A DNA stretch of 64,000 nt from Flavobacterium sp. HSC-32F16 (GCF_024171645.1 NZ_JALKAC010000001.1:434001-498000), one strand, 5' to 3'; shown: positions 1 to 8,981, counted from the stretch's first letter. The notes: generated from the sequence alone by a model not told the origin. Translations and numbers: made by a program.

Positions 1-34
1 TAAATAAAATAGACTTTATAAATTGAACATCTCC

Positions 35-298
35 CTACGGTTTTGTTCCGTTAATTGAATCTTTTCTCTGCGGAGTCGTACTTTGTGCAGACTTTACAGT
101 TTTTCCTTTCTTGTCAGTACGCTGTTTGTTTACTGTATCTCCTTTTTTTGTATTAGAGTTTTTTTGCGTACTGGTGTTGTGTTTACTTTTCTTTTGATGA
201 ATCGTATCTGTACTCTGCTTTTTCTGAACAGGTGTTTCCTGAGCAGATGCAAATCCAAAACACAAAATCATACAAAAGCTTAAAATTAAATGTTTCAT
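35..298 (-). CDS. Small secreted Lys/Thr-rich protein, unknown function
   Basis: The 87-residue product begins with a signal peptide (MKHLILSFCMILCFGFASAQ) with a typical flavobacterial cleavage site after SAQ. The mature part is low-complexity and basic (many K, Q, T, S and N), with no cysteine and no recognisable domain. The open frame extends upstream to 430, but the start at 298 is preferred because it puts the signal peptide at the N-terminus. It is divergent from the large signalling protein at 431, leaving about 130 bp for two promoters. It may be an envelope-associated or nucleic-acid-binding protein, but nothing in the sequence decides this. Confidence 0.6.
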   Translation of the reverse strand: MKHLILSFCMILCFGFASAQETPVQKKQSTDTIHQKKSKHNTSTQKNSNTKKGDTVNKQRTDKKGKTVKSAQSTTPQRKDSINGTKP

Positions 299-430
299 AA
301 TTTCTTTTATTTTAATTAATAATTTGATTTTCAAAACAATACCATTTTGTTTCATAGCAAATTTTAAGGTTTTGAAGTTCAGTTTTTTATACCCAGAATT
401 ATTTAAGTTATATGATTGCCATAAATCCAA

Positions 431-3400
431 ATGATAATGAATACGAATGAAATACTAACAGAGACAAATTCAAAAACACAATTTCCGGTTGTAGCAATAG
501 CAACTGCGGCAAATGAAATTGATGTATTAAAAAATATGCTTTCTGATCTACCCCCAGACTCAGGAATGGCCTATCTTATTTTTCAAGATTTATCTTTAAA
601 CCAATCTGATAATTTGGCAGAAGCAATTTCTGCAAACAGCAAAATTCCTGTAATTGAAATTATCCAACAAATTGATATTAAACCTAATAACATTTATATT
701 ATTCCAGAGAATAACTTTTTAATTCTTGAAAATGGTATATTAAAACTTAAATCGAGAAACAGAAGCAGTAAAGTAAATAACTGTCTGGATATTTATTTTG
801 AAGCTGTTGGGCAAACATTTCAAAGTTATGCCGTTGGTTTAATGCTTACCTGGACTTCTTTTGATGGATCTGCAGGACTCAAAAAACTTAAAGAAAACGG
901 AGGTTCTACAATTGCCGTAGTTTCAAAAAATGGATTTATTCAAAATGCAGTAACATCAGAATATATAGATTATTTTGTATCTCCAGGTGATATAACTGAA
1001 AAGTTAGTCCAGATTCACGAAAGTAAATTAGCCACTCATTCATACGAAGAAAAAGAAAACACAGCAGCGGAAAAGAAATTATTTGATGAAATTATTTCTA
1101 TATTATTTCAAAAAACCGGTACCAATTTCCAGCATTACAAGGACACAACCTTGCGAAGAAGAATTGCCAAAAGAATGGTAGTAACCAAACAGGAAACCAC
1201 TGAAATGTATTTGAAGTTCCTGAAAAACAATACAATTGAGCAGGATTTGTTATTTAATGATATACTTATTCCGGTAACTTATTTTTTCCGGGATCAAAAA
1301 GCTTTTGATAATTTATGCGGCAATACATTTCCCTCTTTAATTGATAGTTTAAAAACCGATGTAATTAGAGTTTGGTGTGCAGGATGCTCTACAGGAGAAG
1401 AAGCCTATTCGATCGCCATTTGTATTCATGACTATCTTGAAGAAACAAACAGAACGAATATAAAAGTACAGATTATTGCTTCTGACTTATCTCAAAAATG
1501 CATCGCAAATGCCCGTGCAGGAAATTATACGGCACAGGACGTAAAAAACATAAGTGAAACCAGACTAGAGAAATACTTTACCAAAAGAGACAACAGCTTT
1601 CATGTCAATAAAATAATTCGTGATATGTGTGTTTTTGCCGTTCATGATTTAACAAAAGATACGCCTTTTGCAAAAATTGATTTTATATCCTGCCGGAATG
1701 TGCTGATTTATTTTGATACAGAACTACAAAATCAAGTTCTATCGTCGTTTCATTACGCACTACGGGATCAGGGAATCTTATTTCTTGGAAAATCAGAATG
1801 GGCACAAAATGTACCGCACTTATTTACTGCAATTGATCAAACTGATAAAATATACACCCGAAAAACATTTTTACAACTTCATCAAAAAGAAATATATACT
1901 ACGACTAATACAGTAAAACATATTACTAAAGGAATTGAGCAGAGTATACCAGATGAAAAAGACTATCGGAAAATTGCCTCAGATATTCTTCTCGAACAGT
2001 TTTCTCCCGCAGCGGTAATAATAAACGAAGATCTCGAAATTATACATTTTCATGGCGATACAAGCCCGTTTTTACAGCCTGCATCAGGAAAACCTAGTTT
2101 TAACATTCTAAATATGGTAAGAGATGAACTGGAATTTGAACTTCGAAATTATATTTTAAAGGCTCGAAATGAGAAAAAAAATTATTCAGGAGAATTTACA
2201 GAGGTAAAAAAACAACCTTTTTTGACTTCTTTTGAAGTAATTTACCTTCCTAATCATACTGAACTTCTGCTGATTATATTCTGCAAGAAAAATAACATCC
2301 CGGCAAAAAACGAACAAATCGGAGCTTCAAATCCAGATCATACACAACAAATCGAAAAAGAATTAACACAGCTTCGGGGTGATTTTAAGAGAGTAACCGA
2401 AGAACAACAGCTCTATTTTGAAGAACTTCAGACTTCTAATGAAGAATTATTGAGCAGCACCGAAGAATTGCAAATTATCAATTATCAGCTCGAAAGTTTA
2501 ACTATTGAACTTTTATCCAATAACGAAGAATTATCTTGTATAAATGATGAATTAAAAGACCGCAGGGAAGAACTCGCTTTGATGCGCAATTTTTATGAAT
2601 CAATTGTAAAAACCATTAGAGAACCTTTACTTATTATTGACAAAAACTTTATTATCAAAAGTGCCAATCCCTCTTTTTATAATTATTTTAAAACTACAGA
2701 AGAAAAAACCGAAGGTTTATCTGTTTTGGAAATAGGAAATTCGCATTGGAACGTTCCTGCATTTAAAGAATCTATATTAAAAAAAACAAGTAGAAATGAA
2801 ATTGTAGAAAATTTTAAAATCCAATTTGATTTTGATGTTATTGGTAAAAAAACAATACTTATAAACGCCTCTCCAATCGTTAATTCGACGCCAAACGGAA
2901 TGATTTTGTTAGCGATTGAAGATAGTACTGATTTAGAACAAAGTAATGAATCATTAAAAATAAAAAACCTTGAACTTCAGGCCTACAACCAGCAATTAGA
3001 ATCTTTTACTTTTGCCGCAAGCGAAAGTTTACTCGAACCTATACGTAAAATTTATATGTTTGGTAAAAAAGTTTTAGACGGCGAAAAAATACTAACCGAA
3101 ACAAGCAGGCATAATTTAAGCCGATTATTAAGTTCTGCGGTCAATATGAATCAGCTTATTGAAGACGTAATCGATTATTCTAAAATCAACTTTGGCCGGA
3201 AAGATTTAAAAAAAACAGATCTAAATATTCTTCTAAAAAAGATAATTAATGACCTTAAAACTCCAAAAACCGGACAAAAGCCTTTAATAAAAATCAATGC
3301 ACTGCCCACACTTTATATTATTCCTTCGCAGATGCATCAGCTTTTTACTCACTTGATATCTAACTCAATAAAATATGCAAAACAAACTGCCGCACCAGAA

Positions 3401-3691
3401 ATTACAATTGGAATAGAAAATGTTTCTGCCGAAGAACTAATTGATTTTGGAGCTGATCCAAGCATTAATTATGTCAAACTTTTTGTAAGCGACAACGGAA
3501 TTGGTTTTAGTAAAAATTTTGAAACTCTTATTTTTAATCCCTTCTACAAACTTCACAGCAATGACCAACAGTACGGCAGCGGACTTGGATTGACGCTGGT
3601 TCAAAAAATAGTTTACAATCATAAAGGATTTATAAAAGTTTCCAGCGAGCCCAGCAAAGGAACTATTGTGTTTATTTATCTGCCCGCTTGA
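431..3691 (+). CDS. CheB-like/CheR methyltransferase-PAS-histidine kinase-like hybrid signalling protein
   Basis: The 1086-residue protein contains, in order: a CheB-methylesterase-like domain (about 15-200), a CheR methyltransferase (about 215-490, SAM motif AGCSTGEE near 315-322, then SCRNVLIYF), a PAS-like region, a long Glu/Leu-rich coiled coil (about 660-735), a second PAS domain, a dimerisation helix (about 850-920) and a HATPase_c domain (DNGIGF and GSGLGL boxes). Only CheR and the ATPase look intact. The CheB Ser motif is replaced by IATAANE, the CheB His (usually QHL) is Asp53, and the kinase phospho-acceptor His (usually SHDL) is Glu865. It is probably a methyltransferase or scaffold rather than a conventional kinase. 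No chemotaxis genes lie nearby. A second ATG at 437 is an equally possible start. Confidence 0.85.
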   Translation: MIMNTNEILTETNSKTQFPVVAIATAANEIDVLKNMLSDLPPDSGMAYLIFQDLSLNQSDNLAEAISANSKIPVIEIIQQIDIKPNNIYIIPENNFLILENGILKLKSRNRSSKVNNCLDIYFEAVGQTFQSYAVGLMLTWTSFDGSAGLKKLKENGGSTIAVVSKNGFIQNAVTSEYIDYFVSPGDITEKLVQIHESKLATHSYEEKENTAAEKKLFDEIISILFQKTGTNFQHYKDTTLRRRIAKRMVVTKQETTEMYLKFLKNNTIEQDLLFNDILIPVTYFFRDQKAFDNLCGNTFPSLIDSLKTDVIRVWCAGCSTGEEAYSIAICIHDYLEETNRTNIKVQIIASDLSQKCIANARAGNYTAQDVKNISETRLEKYFTKRDNSFHVNKIIRDMCVFAVHDLTKDTPFAKIDFISCRNVLIYFDTELQNQVLSSFHYALRDQGILFLGKSEWAQNVPHLFTAIDQTDKIYTRKTFLQLHQKEIYTTTNTVKHITKGIEQSIPDEKDYRKIASDILLEQFSPAAVIINEDLEIIHFHGDTSPFLQPASGKPSFNILNMVRDELEFELRNYILKARNEKKNYSGEFTEVKKQPFLTSFEVIYLPNHTELLLIIFCKKNNIPAKNEQIGASNPDHTQQIEKELTQLRGDFKRVTEEQQLYFEELQTSNEELLSSTEELQIINYQLESLTIELLSNNEELSCINDELKDRREELALMRNFYESIVKTIREPLLIIDKNFIIKSANPSFYNYFKTTEEKTEGLSVLEIGNSHWNVPAFKESILKKTSRNEIVENFKIQFDFDVIGKKTILINASPIVNSTPNGMILLAIEDSTDLEQSNESLKIKNLELQAYNQQLESFTFAASESLLEPIRKIYMFGKKVLDGEKILTETSRHNLSRLLSSAVNMNQLIEDVIDYSKINFGRKDLKKTDLNILLKKIINDLKTPKTGQKPLIKINALPTLYIIPSQMHQLFTHLISNSIKYAKQTAAPEITIGIENVSAEELIDFGADPSINYVKLFVSDNGIGFSKNFETLIFNPFYKLHSNDQQYGSGLGLTLVQKIVYNHKGFIKVSSEPSKGTIVFIYLPA

Positions 3692-3703
3692 AAAAGAAAA
3701 AAT

Positions 3704-3730
3704 TAAGTCTCCAGAAAATGGGGACTTTTT
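3704..3730 (+). terminator. Rho-independent terminator after the CheB/CheR hybrid
   Basis: AAGTCTCC pairs with GGGGACTT (one G-T wobble) around a short loop, followed by a run of six T. It lies 13 bp after the stop codon at 3691. The remaining space up to the catalase start at 3904 holds no convincing gene. Confidence 0.65.
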
Positions 3731-3903
3731 TATGAATTTTAATTCCTATGGCAATTGTGGAATATTGAAAGTGAATCTTATAAAAAAGACATGTCTGCAA
3801 AATCTAAATTTGAAACACTGGATAATTCACGATCTGTAACTACCTATAAACCTGAAAGGTAATATCGTGCATTGTTTAAAGTTTTTAACTAATAAGAAAC
3901 ACC

Positions 3904-6048
3904 ATGAAAAATTTTCAAGACGAAAAACAACGCGATTTATCCATCAATACCTCCGATGGAACAAACAAATTTTTAACTACAGATCAGGGCGTAAAAATTA
4001 ATGATGATAATAATTCATTGAAAGCCGGTGATCGCGGACCATCATTATTAGAAGATTTTATTTTAAGGGAAAAAATCACTCATTTTGATCATGAAAGAAT
4101 TCCGGAAAGAATTGTTCATGCGCGAGGCTCAGGAGCACACGGTTTTTTTGAAGTCACTAACCCAATTCCTGAACTTACAAAAGCAGGATTCTTGCAGGAA
4201 AAAGGACAAAAAACATCTGTTTTTGCCCGTTTCTCTACAGTTGCAGGATCAAGAGGTTCTACAGATCTTGCAAGAGATGCAAGAGGATTTGCCGTAAAAT
4301 TTTATACTCAGGAAGGTATTTATGATTTAGTTGCCAATAATATTCCGGTATTTTTTATTCAGGATGCATCAAAATTTCCTGATCTTGTTCATGCCGTAAA
4401 ACCGGAACCTCATAACGAAATGCCACAAGCCGCATCAGCACACGATACCTTTTGGGATTTTATTTCATTGATGCCGGAATCTATGCACATGATTATGTGG
4501 GTAATGTCAGACCGCGCCATTCCAAGAAGTTACAGAATGATGGAAGGTTTTGGTGTTCATACTTTTAGATTGATAAATGCTCAGGAAGAATCCGTTTTTG
4601 TAAAATTTCACTTTAAACCAAAATTAGGAACACACGCGGTTGCCTGGGATGAAGCTCAGAAAATTTCGGGAAAAAACCCGGATTTTCACAGACAAGATTT
4701 ATGGGAAGCCATTGATACAGGAAACTTTCCTGAATGGGAATTAGGGGTTCAGGTTATTCCAGCCGAAGATGAACATAAATATGATTTTGATTTATTAGAC
4801 CCAACTAAAATTGTTCCCGAAGAACTAGTTCCTGTTACCATTATAGGAAGAATGGTCTTGAACAAAAATCCAGAAAATTTCTTTGCAGAGACTGAACAAA
4901 TCGCTTTTCATCCGGGTCATGTCGTTCCGGGAATCGATTTTTCTAATGATCCGCTTTTACAGGGAAGATTATTCTCTTATACTGATACACAATTATCAAG
5001 ATTAGGAAGTCCGAATTTTCATGAAATTCCAATTAACAGAAGCGTTGCTCCCGTGCACAACAATCAGCGTGACGGACATATGCGCCAGGAAATTAATAAA
5101 GGACGTGTAAGTTATTCTCCAAATTCACTTGGCGGAGGATGTCCGTATCAGGCAAAAATTGCCGAAGGCGGATTTGCAAGTTTTAACGAACGTGTAGACT
5201 CTCATAAAGTAAGGGCGAGAAGCGAAAGTTTTAACGATCATTTCGGACAGGCAAAACTGTTTTTTAACAGCCAGACACCAGAAGAAAAAAGCCATATCGT
5301 AAAAGCATTACGTTTTGAACTTGGAAAAGTAGAAACCACAGCAATCAGAGTTAGAATGCTTGGATTATTATCTCAGGTTGATATCGAACTTGCGGAAAAA
5401 GTAGCACAAGGTCTTGGTGCAGCCGTACCATCGACTTTAGAAACTCCTATTAACAAAGGCGTTTCACCGGAAACGGAAGAAGCAGGAACACAAGAACCAC
5501 AAACTGTTCAATCTTCGGTTGAATCTTCGCAAGCTTTAAGCATGATTAATAATCCAACCAATTCACCCACTATTGAATCCAGAAAAGTAGCAATTCTTGT
5601 ATCTGATGGTGTTTCTGAAGCATCAGTAATGAACATGAAAAATGCTTTGAAAAAAGCGGGTGCCAAAGGATGTGTCATTGCACCGCATTTAGGTTCTGTA
5701 GCCACAGATTCTGAAGGAGCAATTCCAGCTGAGTTTAGTTTTTTAACCGCTTCATCTGTATTATTTGATGCTGTTTATGTACCACACGGATCAGCACTTA
5801 ATGCTTTAGCCGAAAATGATGATGCACTTGAATACTTAAATGATGCTTACAAACATTGTAAAGTGATTGGTGCCGATGGTGAAGCTTCTGAAATTATCAG
5901 CGGAGCGCCATTTGCCAAAAAAATTACAAATGAAGATGAAGGTGTAATTATAACCAGCGAAATTGCCGGTGAAGCATTTGTTCAGCAATTTATAAACGCG
6001 ATGACCAAACACCGCTTTTGGCAGCGTGAACCCAACTTATACAATTAA
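3904..6048 (+). CDS. katE: Large-subunit (HPII-type) catalase
   Basis: Decomposes hydrogen peroxide in the cytoplasm. The 714-residue length and the C-terminal DJ-1/PfpI-like domain (about 560-700, starting SRKVAILVSDGVSE) mark a clade 2 large catalase. Catalytic His72 is in VHARGSGAHG, the active-site Asn is near 146 in ANNIPVFF, and the proximal haem Tyr is Tyr360 in RLFSYTDTQ. A Pro/Glu/Gln-rich linker (about 515-560) joins the core to the C-terminal domain. A YciE-like gene follows 18 bp downstream and probably shares the transcript, with the first good terminator after that second gene. Confidence 0.97.
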   Translation: MKNFQDEKQRDLSINTSDGTNKFLTTDQGVKINDDNNSLKAGDRGPSLLEDFILREKITHFDHERIPERIVHARGSGAHGFFEVTNPIPELTKAGFLQEKGQKTSVFARFSTVAGSRGSTDLARDARGFAVKFYTQEGIYDLVANNIPVFFIQDASKFPDLVHAVKPEPHNEMPQAASAHDTFWDFISLMPESMHMIMWVMSDRAIPRSYRMMEGFGVHTFRLINAQEESVFVKFHFKPKLGTHAVAWDEAQKISGKNPDFHRQDLWEAIDTGNFPEWELGVQVIPAEDEHKYDFDLLDPTKIVPEELVPVTIIGRMVLNKNPENFFAETEQIAFHPGHVVPGIDFSNDPLLQGRLFSYTDTQLSRLGSPNFHEIPINRSVAPVHNNQRDGHMRQEINKGRVSYSPNSLGGGCPYQAKIAEGGFASFNERVDSHKVRARSESFNDHFGQAKLFFNSQTPEEKSHIVKALRFELGKVETTAIRVRMLGLLSQVDIELAEKVAQGLGAAVPSTLETPINKGVSPETEEAGTQEPQTVQSSVESSQALSMINNPTNSPTIESRKVAILVSDGVSEASVMNMKNALKKAGAKGCVIAPHLGSVATDSEGAIPAEFSFLTASSVLFDAVYVPHGSALNALAENDDALEYLNDAYKHCKVIGADGEASEIISGAPFAKKITNEDEGVIITSEIAGEAFVQQFINAMTKHRFWQREPNLYN

Positions 6049-6066
6049 TTTCAAAAAAAATAAAAA

Positions 6067-6666
6067 ATGAAAAATTCAGAAAAACAAGGCCAGACTAACG
6101 CAGCGCAACCCGCAGCAAGTCAGTTAAAGGATATAAAAAACAACGCAAAAATTAATATCGTAGAACCGGCACCAGATGCTGCCACAGAACTAAAAGGTTT
6201 ATTTATTGACAGTCTGAAAGATATTTACTGGGCAGAGAACGCTTTAGTTGGTGCTTTGCCAAAAATGGCGGCTAATGCATCATCAGCCGGACTTTCGGGA
6301 ACTATTTTAGAACATCTTTCTGTAACTCAAAACCAAGTTACAAGATTAGAACAGGTTTTTGATTTATTGGGCGAAAAAGCAGAAGGCAAAAAATGTGAAG
6401 CCATGGCAGGTTTACTAAAAGAAGGAGACAGTATTCTTTTAGAAACTACTCCTGGCGCCGTTAGAGATGCCGGAATAATAGCCGCTTCGCAAAAAATAGA
6501 ACATTATGAAATTGCTACTTATGGAACTTTAGTGGCTTTTGCAAAAGCAATTGGCGAAAATGATGCTGCAAAATTATTAACACAGACTCTTGCAGAAGAA
6601 AAAGAAGCAGATTGTTTACTAAACGACGCAGCACTTAATTTTATAAACATCGCAGCAGTAGAATAG
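6067..6666 (+). CDS. YciE/DUF892-type ferritin-like stress protein
   Basis: The 199-residue protein has an Ala/Gln-rich N-terminal tail (about 1-35) followed by the DUF892 ferritin-like four-helix fold: LFIDSLKDIYWAENAL, then EHL, then QKIEHYEIATYGTL, then LAEEKEAD. The Glu and His residues in these helices match the putative di-metal ligands of YciE/YciF proteins, which are stress-induced in enterobacteria. It sits 18 bp after the large catalase and ends at a strong terminator, so the pair likely forms an oxidative or general stress operon. The biochemical function of the family is not settled. Confidence 0.88.
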   Translation: MKNSEKQGQTNAAQPAASQLKDIKNNAKINIVEPAPDAATELKGLFIDSLKDIYWAENALVGALPKMAANASSAGLSGTILEHLSVTQNQVTRLEQVFDLLGEKAEGKKCEAMAGLLKEGDSILLETTPGAVRDAGIIAASQKIEHYEIATYGTLVAFAKAIGENDAAKLLTQTLAEEKEADCLLNDAALNFINIAAVE

Positions 6667-6701
6667 TCTAACATTATTTCTTTACTTTTTATCTTACCTC
6701 G

Positions 6702-6730
6702 AAAAACACCTGCAAATGCAGGTGTTTTTT
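6702..6730 (+). terminator. Rho-independent terminator of the catalase operon
   Basis: A perfect 8-bp stem CACCTGCA/TGCAGGTG with a tiny A loop is extended by A/T pairs and followed by six T. It lies about 35 bp after the YciE-like stop codon. The gap up to 6894 has no other gene. Confidence 0.9.
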
Positions 6731-6894
6731 ATATTAATATATTTCAATTGGAATTTATGAAATCAGCAGGCAACAAACTACATTCAAAAACTAAATAACT
6801 GTTAATTATACAATTAGAAGTGGTGTTATATGTAAAATAATGATTTAAAGTCCCTGTACATTTGGCTTATTAACAAATCTAAAAAATTTATATC

Positions 6895-7035
6895 ATGGCA
6901 ACTTCAAACACTAAAAAAAGCACTGAGAGTGCTAAAGGATCAGATAAACAAACTGATAAAAAAGAAACGGCTTCAAAAGGCGGTTCTAAATCTGCTTCGG
7001 ATACAAAAAAAGAAACAGGTTCAACTAAAAAATAA
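6895..7035 (+). CDS. 46-residue Lys/Ser/Thr-rich small protein
   Basis: ATG at 6895 opens a 46-codon frame ending in TAA at 7035. The product starts MATSNTKKSTESAKGSDK and is almost wholly Lys, Ser, Thr, Gly, Ala, Asp and Glu, without hydrophobic residues, so it should be disordered and basic. Consistent codon choice and its place between the catalase operon terminator and an acidic disordered protein 19 bp later support a real gene. The two may be co-transcribed. It could be a histone-H1-like or desiccation-type stress protein, but this rests on composition alone. Confidence 0.55.
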   Translation: MATSNTKKSTESAKGSDKQTDKKETASKGGSKSASDTKKETGSTKK

Positions 7036-7054
7036 CTTTTAAAAATTGTACATT

Positions 7055-7408
7055 ATGAATTTAGAAGAAAAAGAAAATTACAATCTTGAAGATCAGAATT
7101 TTCAAAATAAAGAACGATACGAAGATCCGGATATTGATGCACCGCCAGCAGATAATTCGATATCTGACAATGCTGAACCTGATTATGGAAATGATTTGGA
7201 AAGTCAGGAACTTGGCAACGAGGAATTAGCTAATGAAAATCTTGGCAATGAAGAAACAGATACCGATGAATTTGGTTCTGATAAATTAGACAGTGACGAG
7301 CTGGATGATGAATTTGACAATGAAGATATTGGCAATGAAGAATTAGATAATGAGGAACTGGGAGATTTAGATGACGAAGAAGGTACTAGCCCGAATCGGA
7401 ATTTATAA
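7055..7408 (+). CDS. Highly acidic repetitive disordered protein
   Basis: The 117-residue protein is dominated by Asp, Glu, Asn, Leu and Gly, with short degenerate repeats of the type GNEEL/DNEEL from about residue 45. There is no signal peptide, cysteine or known domain. A TTG at 7046 extends the frame by three codons, but ATG 7055 is the more natural start. Flavobacterial stress loci often carry such acidic proteins. Its neighbour at 6895 is small and basic, so a charge-complementary pair is possible but inferred only. Confidence 0.65.
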   Translation: MNLEEKENYNLEDQNFQNKERYEDPDIDAPPADNSISDNAEPDYGNDLESQELGNEELANENLGNEETDTDEFGSDKLDSDELDDEFDNEDIGNEELDNEELGDLDDEEGTSPNRNL

Positions 7409-7412
7409 ATAA

Positions 7413-7450
7413 ATTTAAACCCGTTTGAAATTCAGACGGGTTTAAATATT
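7413..7450. terminator. Bidirectional hairpin terminator
   Basis: A perfect 12-bp inverted repeat, ATTTAAACCCGT with its complement ACGGGTTTAAAT, surrounds an 11-nt loop immediately after the acidic protein gene. A/T-rich flanks on both sides would allow it to work in either direction. Confidence 0.75.
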
Positions 7451-7555
7451 ATACGTTTTGTTTCTGTTTTATTCTACAGAAAACAATATAAACCAAACAT
7501 GGAAATAATGTAAAACAAAAAAGATAATTATATAAAAAACAGCTTTGCCCAAATT

Positions 7556-7563
7556 TATCTTTG
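7556..7563 (+). promoter_or_regulatory. Candidate -7 box TATCTTTG
   Basis: TATCTTTG matches the Bacteroidota sigma-A -7 consensus TAnnTTTG. It lies 32 bp upstream of a possible 31-codon ORF and about 155 bp upstream of the 69-residue gene at 7717. No good -33 TTTG is correctly spaced, so confidence is limited. Confidence 0.4.
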
Positions 7564-7594
7564 TACATCTGAATTATCTCACAAAGGATATAAA

Positions 7595-7690
7595 ATGAAA
7601 AACTTCTATTCTTTTTATAAATGTAATAGCACAAGGAACCAAAAAGAAGCACATTACATAAAGCAGTTATTTAATAAAACCACAAATTAA
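7595..7690 (+). CDS. Possible 31-residue small protein
   Basis: ATG 7595 to TAA 7690 encodes a 31-residue Lys/Asn/Gln-rich peptide starting MKNFYSFYKCNS. Its support is positional: a -7 box at 7556 and an AAAGGA sequence eight bases before the ATG. No family is recognised. The opposite-strand frame across the same bases has a poor composition and is considered a shadow. The peptide may simply be untranslated leader of the gene at 7717. Confidence 0.22.
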   Translation: MKNFYSFYKCNSTRNQKEAHYIKQLFNKTTN

Positions 7691-7716
7691 AGTAATTATT
7701 CTAAAAATTAAAACTT

Positions 7717-7926
7717 ATGGAAAATTTAAAAATAACTCACCGCAAAAGTCATTGCACCATTTCTAATACCAGAATGTACACTGGCGAAAATAATGAATTA
7801 GTTTGTATAAAAGTCTATAAAGGCGACTGGGGACACTGGGATGAAAAACCTGAAACCCAACGTCAAGAGAATAATGATACTAATCAGGAAATTTTTTCTG
7901 ATAAAAATTCTGATAAAGAAAAATAA
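7717..7926 (+). CDS. Small conserved-looking protein, unknown function
   Basis: The 69-residue cytoplasmic protein starts MENLKITHRKSHCTISNTRM. The N-terminal 45 residues look folded, with mixed hydrophobic and aromatic residues and the string KVYKGDWGHWDEKP. The C-terminal 25 residues are charged and disordered. No domain is recognised. It sits alone between the stress block and the AraC regulator, and no terminator is obvious after it. Confidence 0.5.
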   Translation: MENLKITHRKSHCTISNTRMYTGENNELVCIKVYKGDWGHWDEKPETQRQENNDTNQEIFSDKNSDKEK

Positions 7927-7977
7927 TCAATTTAAAATATATCTTCTAAATTATAGAATTTATCTTAATTATATAAT

Positions 7978-8043
7978 GCCCTAAATTTATTTACTATTTT
8001 AAAATCGCCCTAAATAAATTTAAAATCCACCTAAATAAACTTA
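7978..8043 (+). repeat. Three imperfect direct repeats upstream of the AraC regulator
   Basis: Units begin at 7978, 8007 and 8028. The first two share GCCCTAAAT at one end and TTTAAAATC at the other, and the third has CACCTAAATAAACTTA. Together they fill the space just upstream of a TAGTTTTG -7-like box (8059-8066) and the AraC start codon at 8085. The arrangement is what a tandem activator operator looks like, perhaps for autoregulation. Confidence 0.45.
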
Positions 8044-8084
8044 TCTAATAAATTTTAATAGTTTTGCTCTTATATGGACCAGCT

Positions 8085-8942
8085 ATGAAAAATATTTTAA
8101 GTGACAAAGGTGAAGCTCTTATTAGTATTGAAAAAAGCGAAAATTATTCTCTAGGAACCCCTATTCAATTATCTCAATATTCTATAATTCTGGTTCATAA
8201 AGGAGAAGGAATCTACCACGCTGATTTCGCTTCCTTTAATTTCTCCGGCCCTACACTATTATTCTCTACTCCTTTACAGACCATATTTATTGATCCATCT
8301 AAAAATATTGACTATACCGTAATATTATTTCATGGTGATTTTTACTGCATCGAAGCGCATCGGGAAGAAGTTGCCTGCAACGGGCTTCTTTTTAATAATA
8401 TCTATTTGCAGCCTTCTGTAATAATTTCACAACAACAGCATAATGTTTTTTGTAAGCTGTTACAGCATCTGGAAGAAGAACTATCTGACCCCGATTCTTC
8501 AGAAATGATTTTAAAATCTTATTTGCAGGTAATCTTAGCGAAATGCAGTACTGCCAAAATACGAACTATGGATAAAGATGCTGTAGTTTTAGCTAAAGAT
8601 GAAAAAATGGAACAGTTTAGAATTTTGCTGGATGAAAAATATTTGGTTCTCCATAAACCTAATGATTATGCTGCAATACTTTCTATTTCACCAAATACCC
8701 TGACCAAAAAAAGCATTAAATATTTTGGAAAAACACCAAGTCAGTTAATTCAAGACAGACTGATACTGGAAGCCAAAAAAATGCTTCATCTTACTACACT
8801 CAGCATTAAGGAAATTGCATATCAGCTGCAATTTAATGATGAATACTACTTTAGTCGTTTCTTTAAAAAATGCACCCAGATTTCTCCACAGGCCTTTAGA
8901 AATAAAGGAGGCATTTCTCAAGTGGCATATTTGTCCAAGTAA
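8085..8942 (+). CDS. AraC-family transcriptional regulator
   Basis: The 285-residue protein has an N-terminal cupin-like sensor region (about 1-165) and a C-terminal AraC double helix-turn-helix (about 185-280), including LSIKEIAYQLQFNDEYYFSR and FFKKCTQISPQAFR. A TTG at 8064 extends the frame by seven codons, but ATG 8085 fits the family better. A TAGTTTTG -7-like box lies 19 bp upstream. The next genes, on the same strand, encode an RclC-like membrane protein and an AhpD-like peroxidase. By analogy with enterobacterial RclR-RclABC, it probably activates them in response to an oxidant or electrophile. That inference rests on context; the inducer cannot be read from sequence. Confidence 0.88.
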   Translation: MKNILSDKGEALISIEKSENYSLGTPIQLSQYSIILVHKGEGIYHADFASFNFSGPTLLFSTPLQTIFIDPSKNIDYTVILFHGDFYCIEAHREEVACNGLLFNNIYLQPSVIISQQQHNVFCKLLQHLEEELSDPDSSEMILKSYLQVILAKCSTAKIRTMDKDAVVLAKDEKMEQFRILLDEKYLVLHKPNDYAAILSISPNTLTKKSIKYFGKTPSQLIQDRLILEAKKMLHLTTLSIKEIAYQLQFNDEYYFSRFFKKCTQISPQAFRNKGGISQVAYLSK

Positions 8943-8981
8943 TATCCTTTTTCGTCCATTTTAGGGCTGCGTCATACGCTA

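Noticed and set aside
3791..3862. 23-codon ORF between the CheB/CheR hybrid and catalase
   Set aside because: It is short, has no promoter box and no recognisable family; it could be a gene relic, but nothing supports expression.
7449..7652. 67-codon minus-strand frame
   Set aside because: Composition is unlike neighbouring genes, with many Cys, Phe and Tyr from AT-rich DNA, and it opposes the -7 box at 7556; taken as a chance frame.
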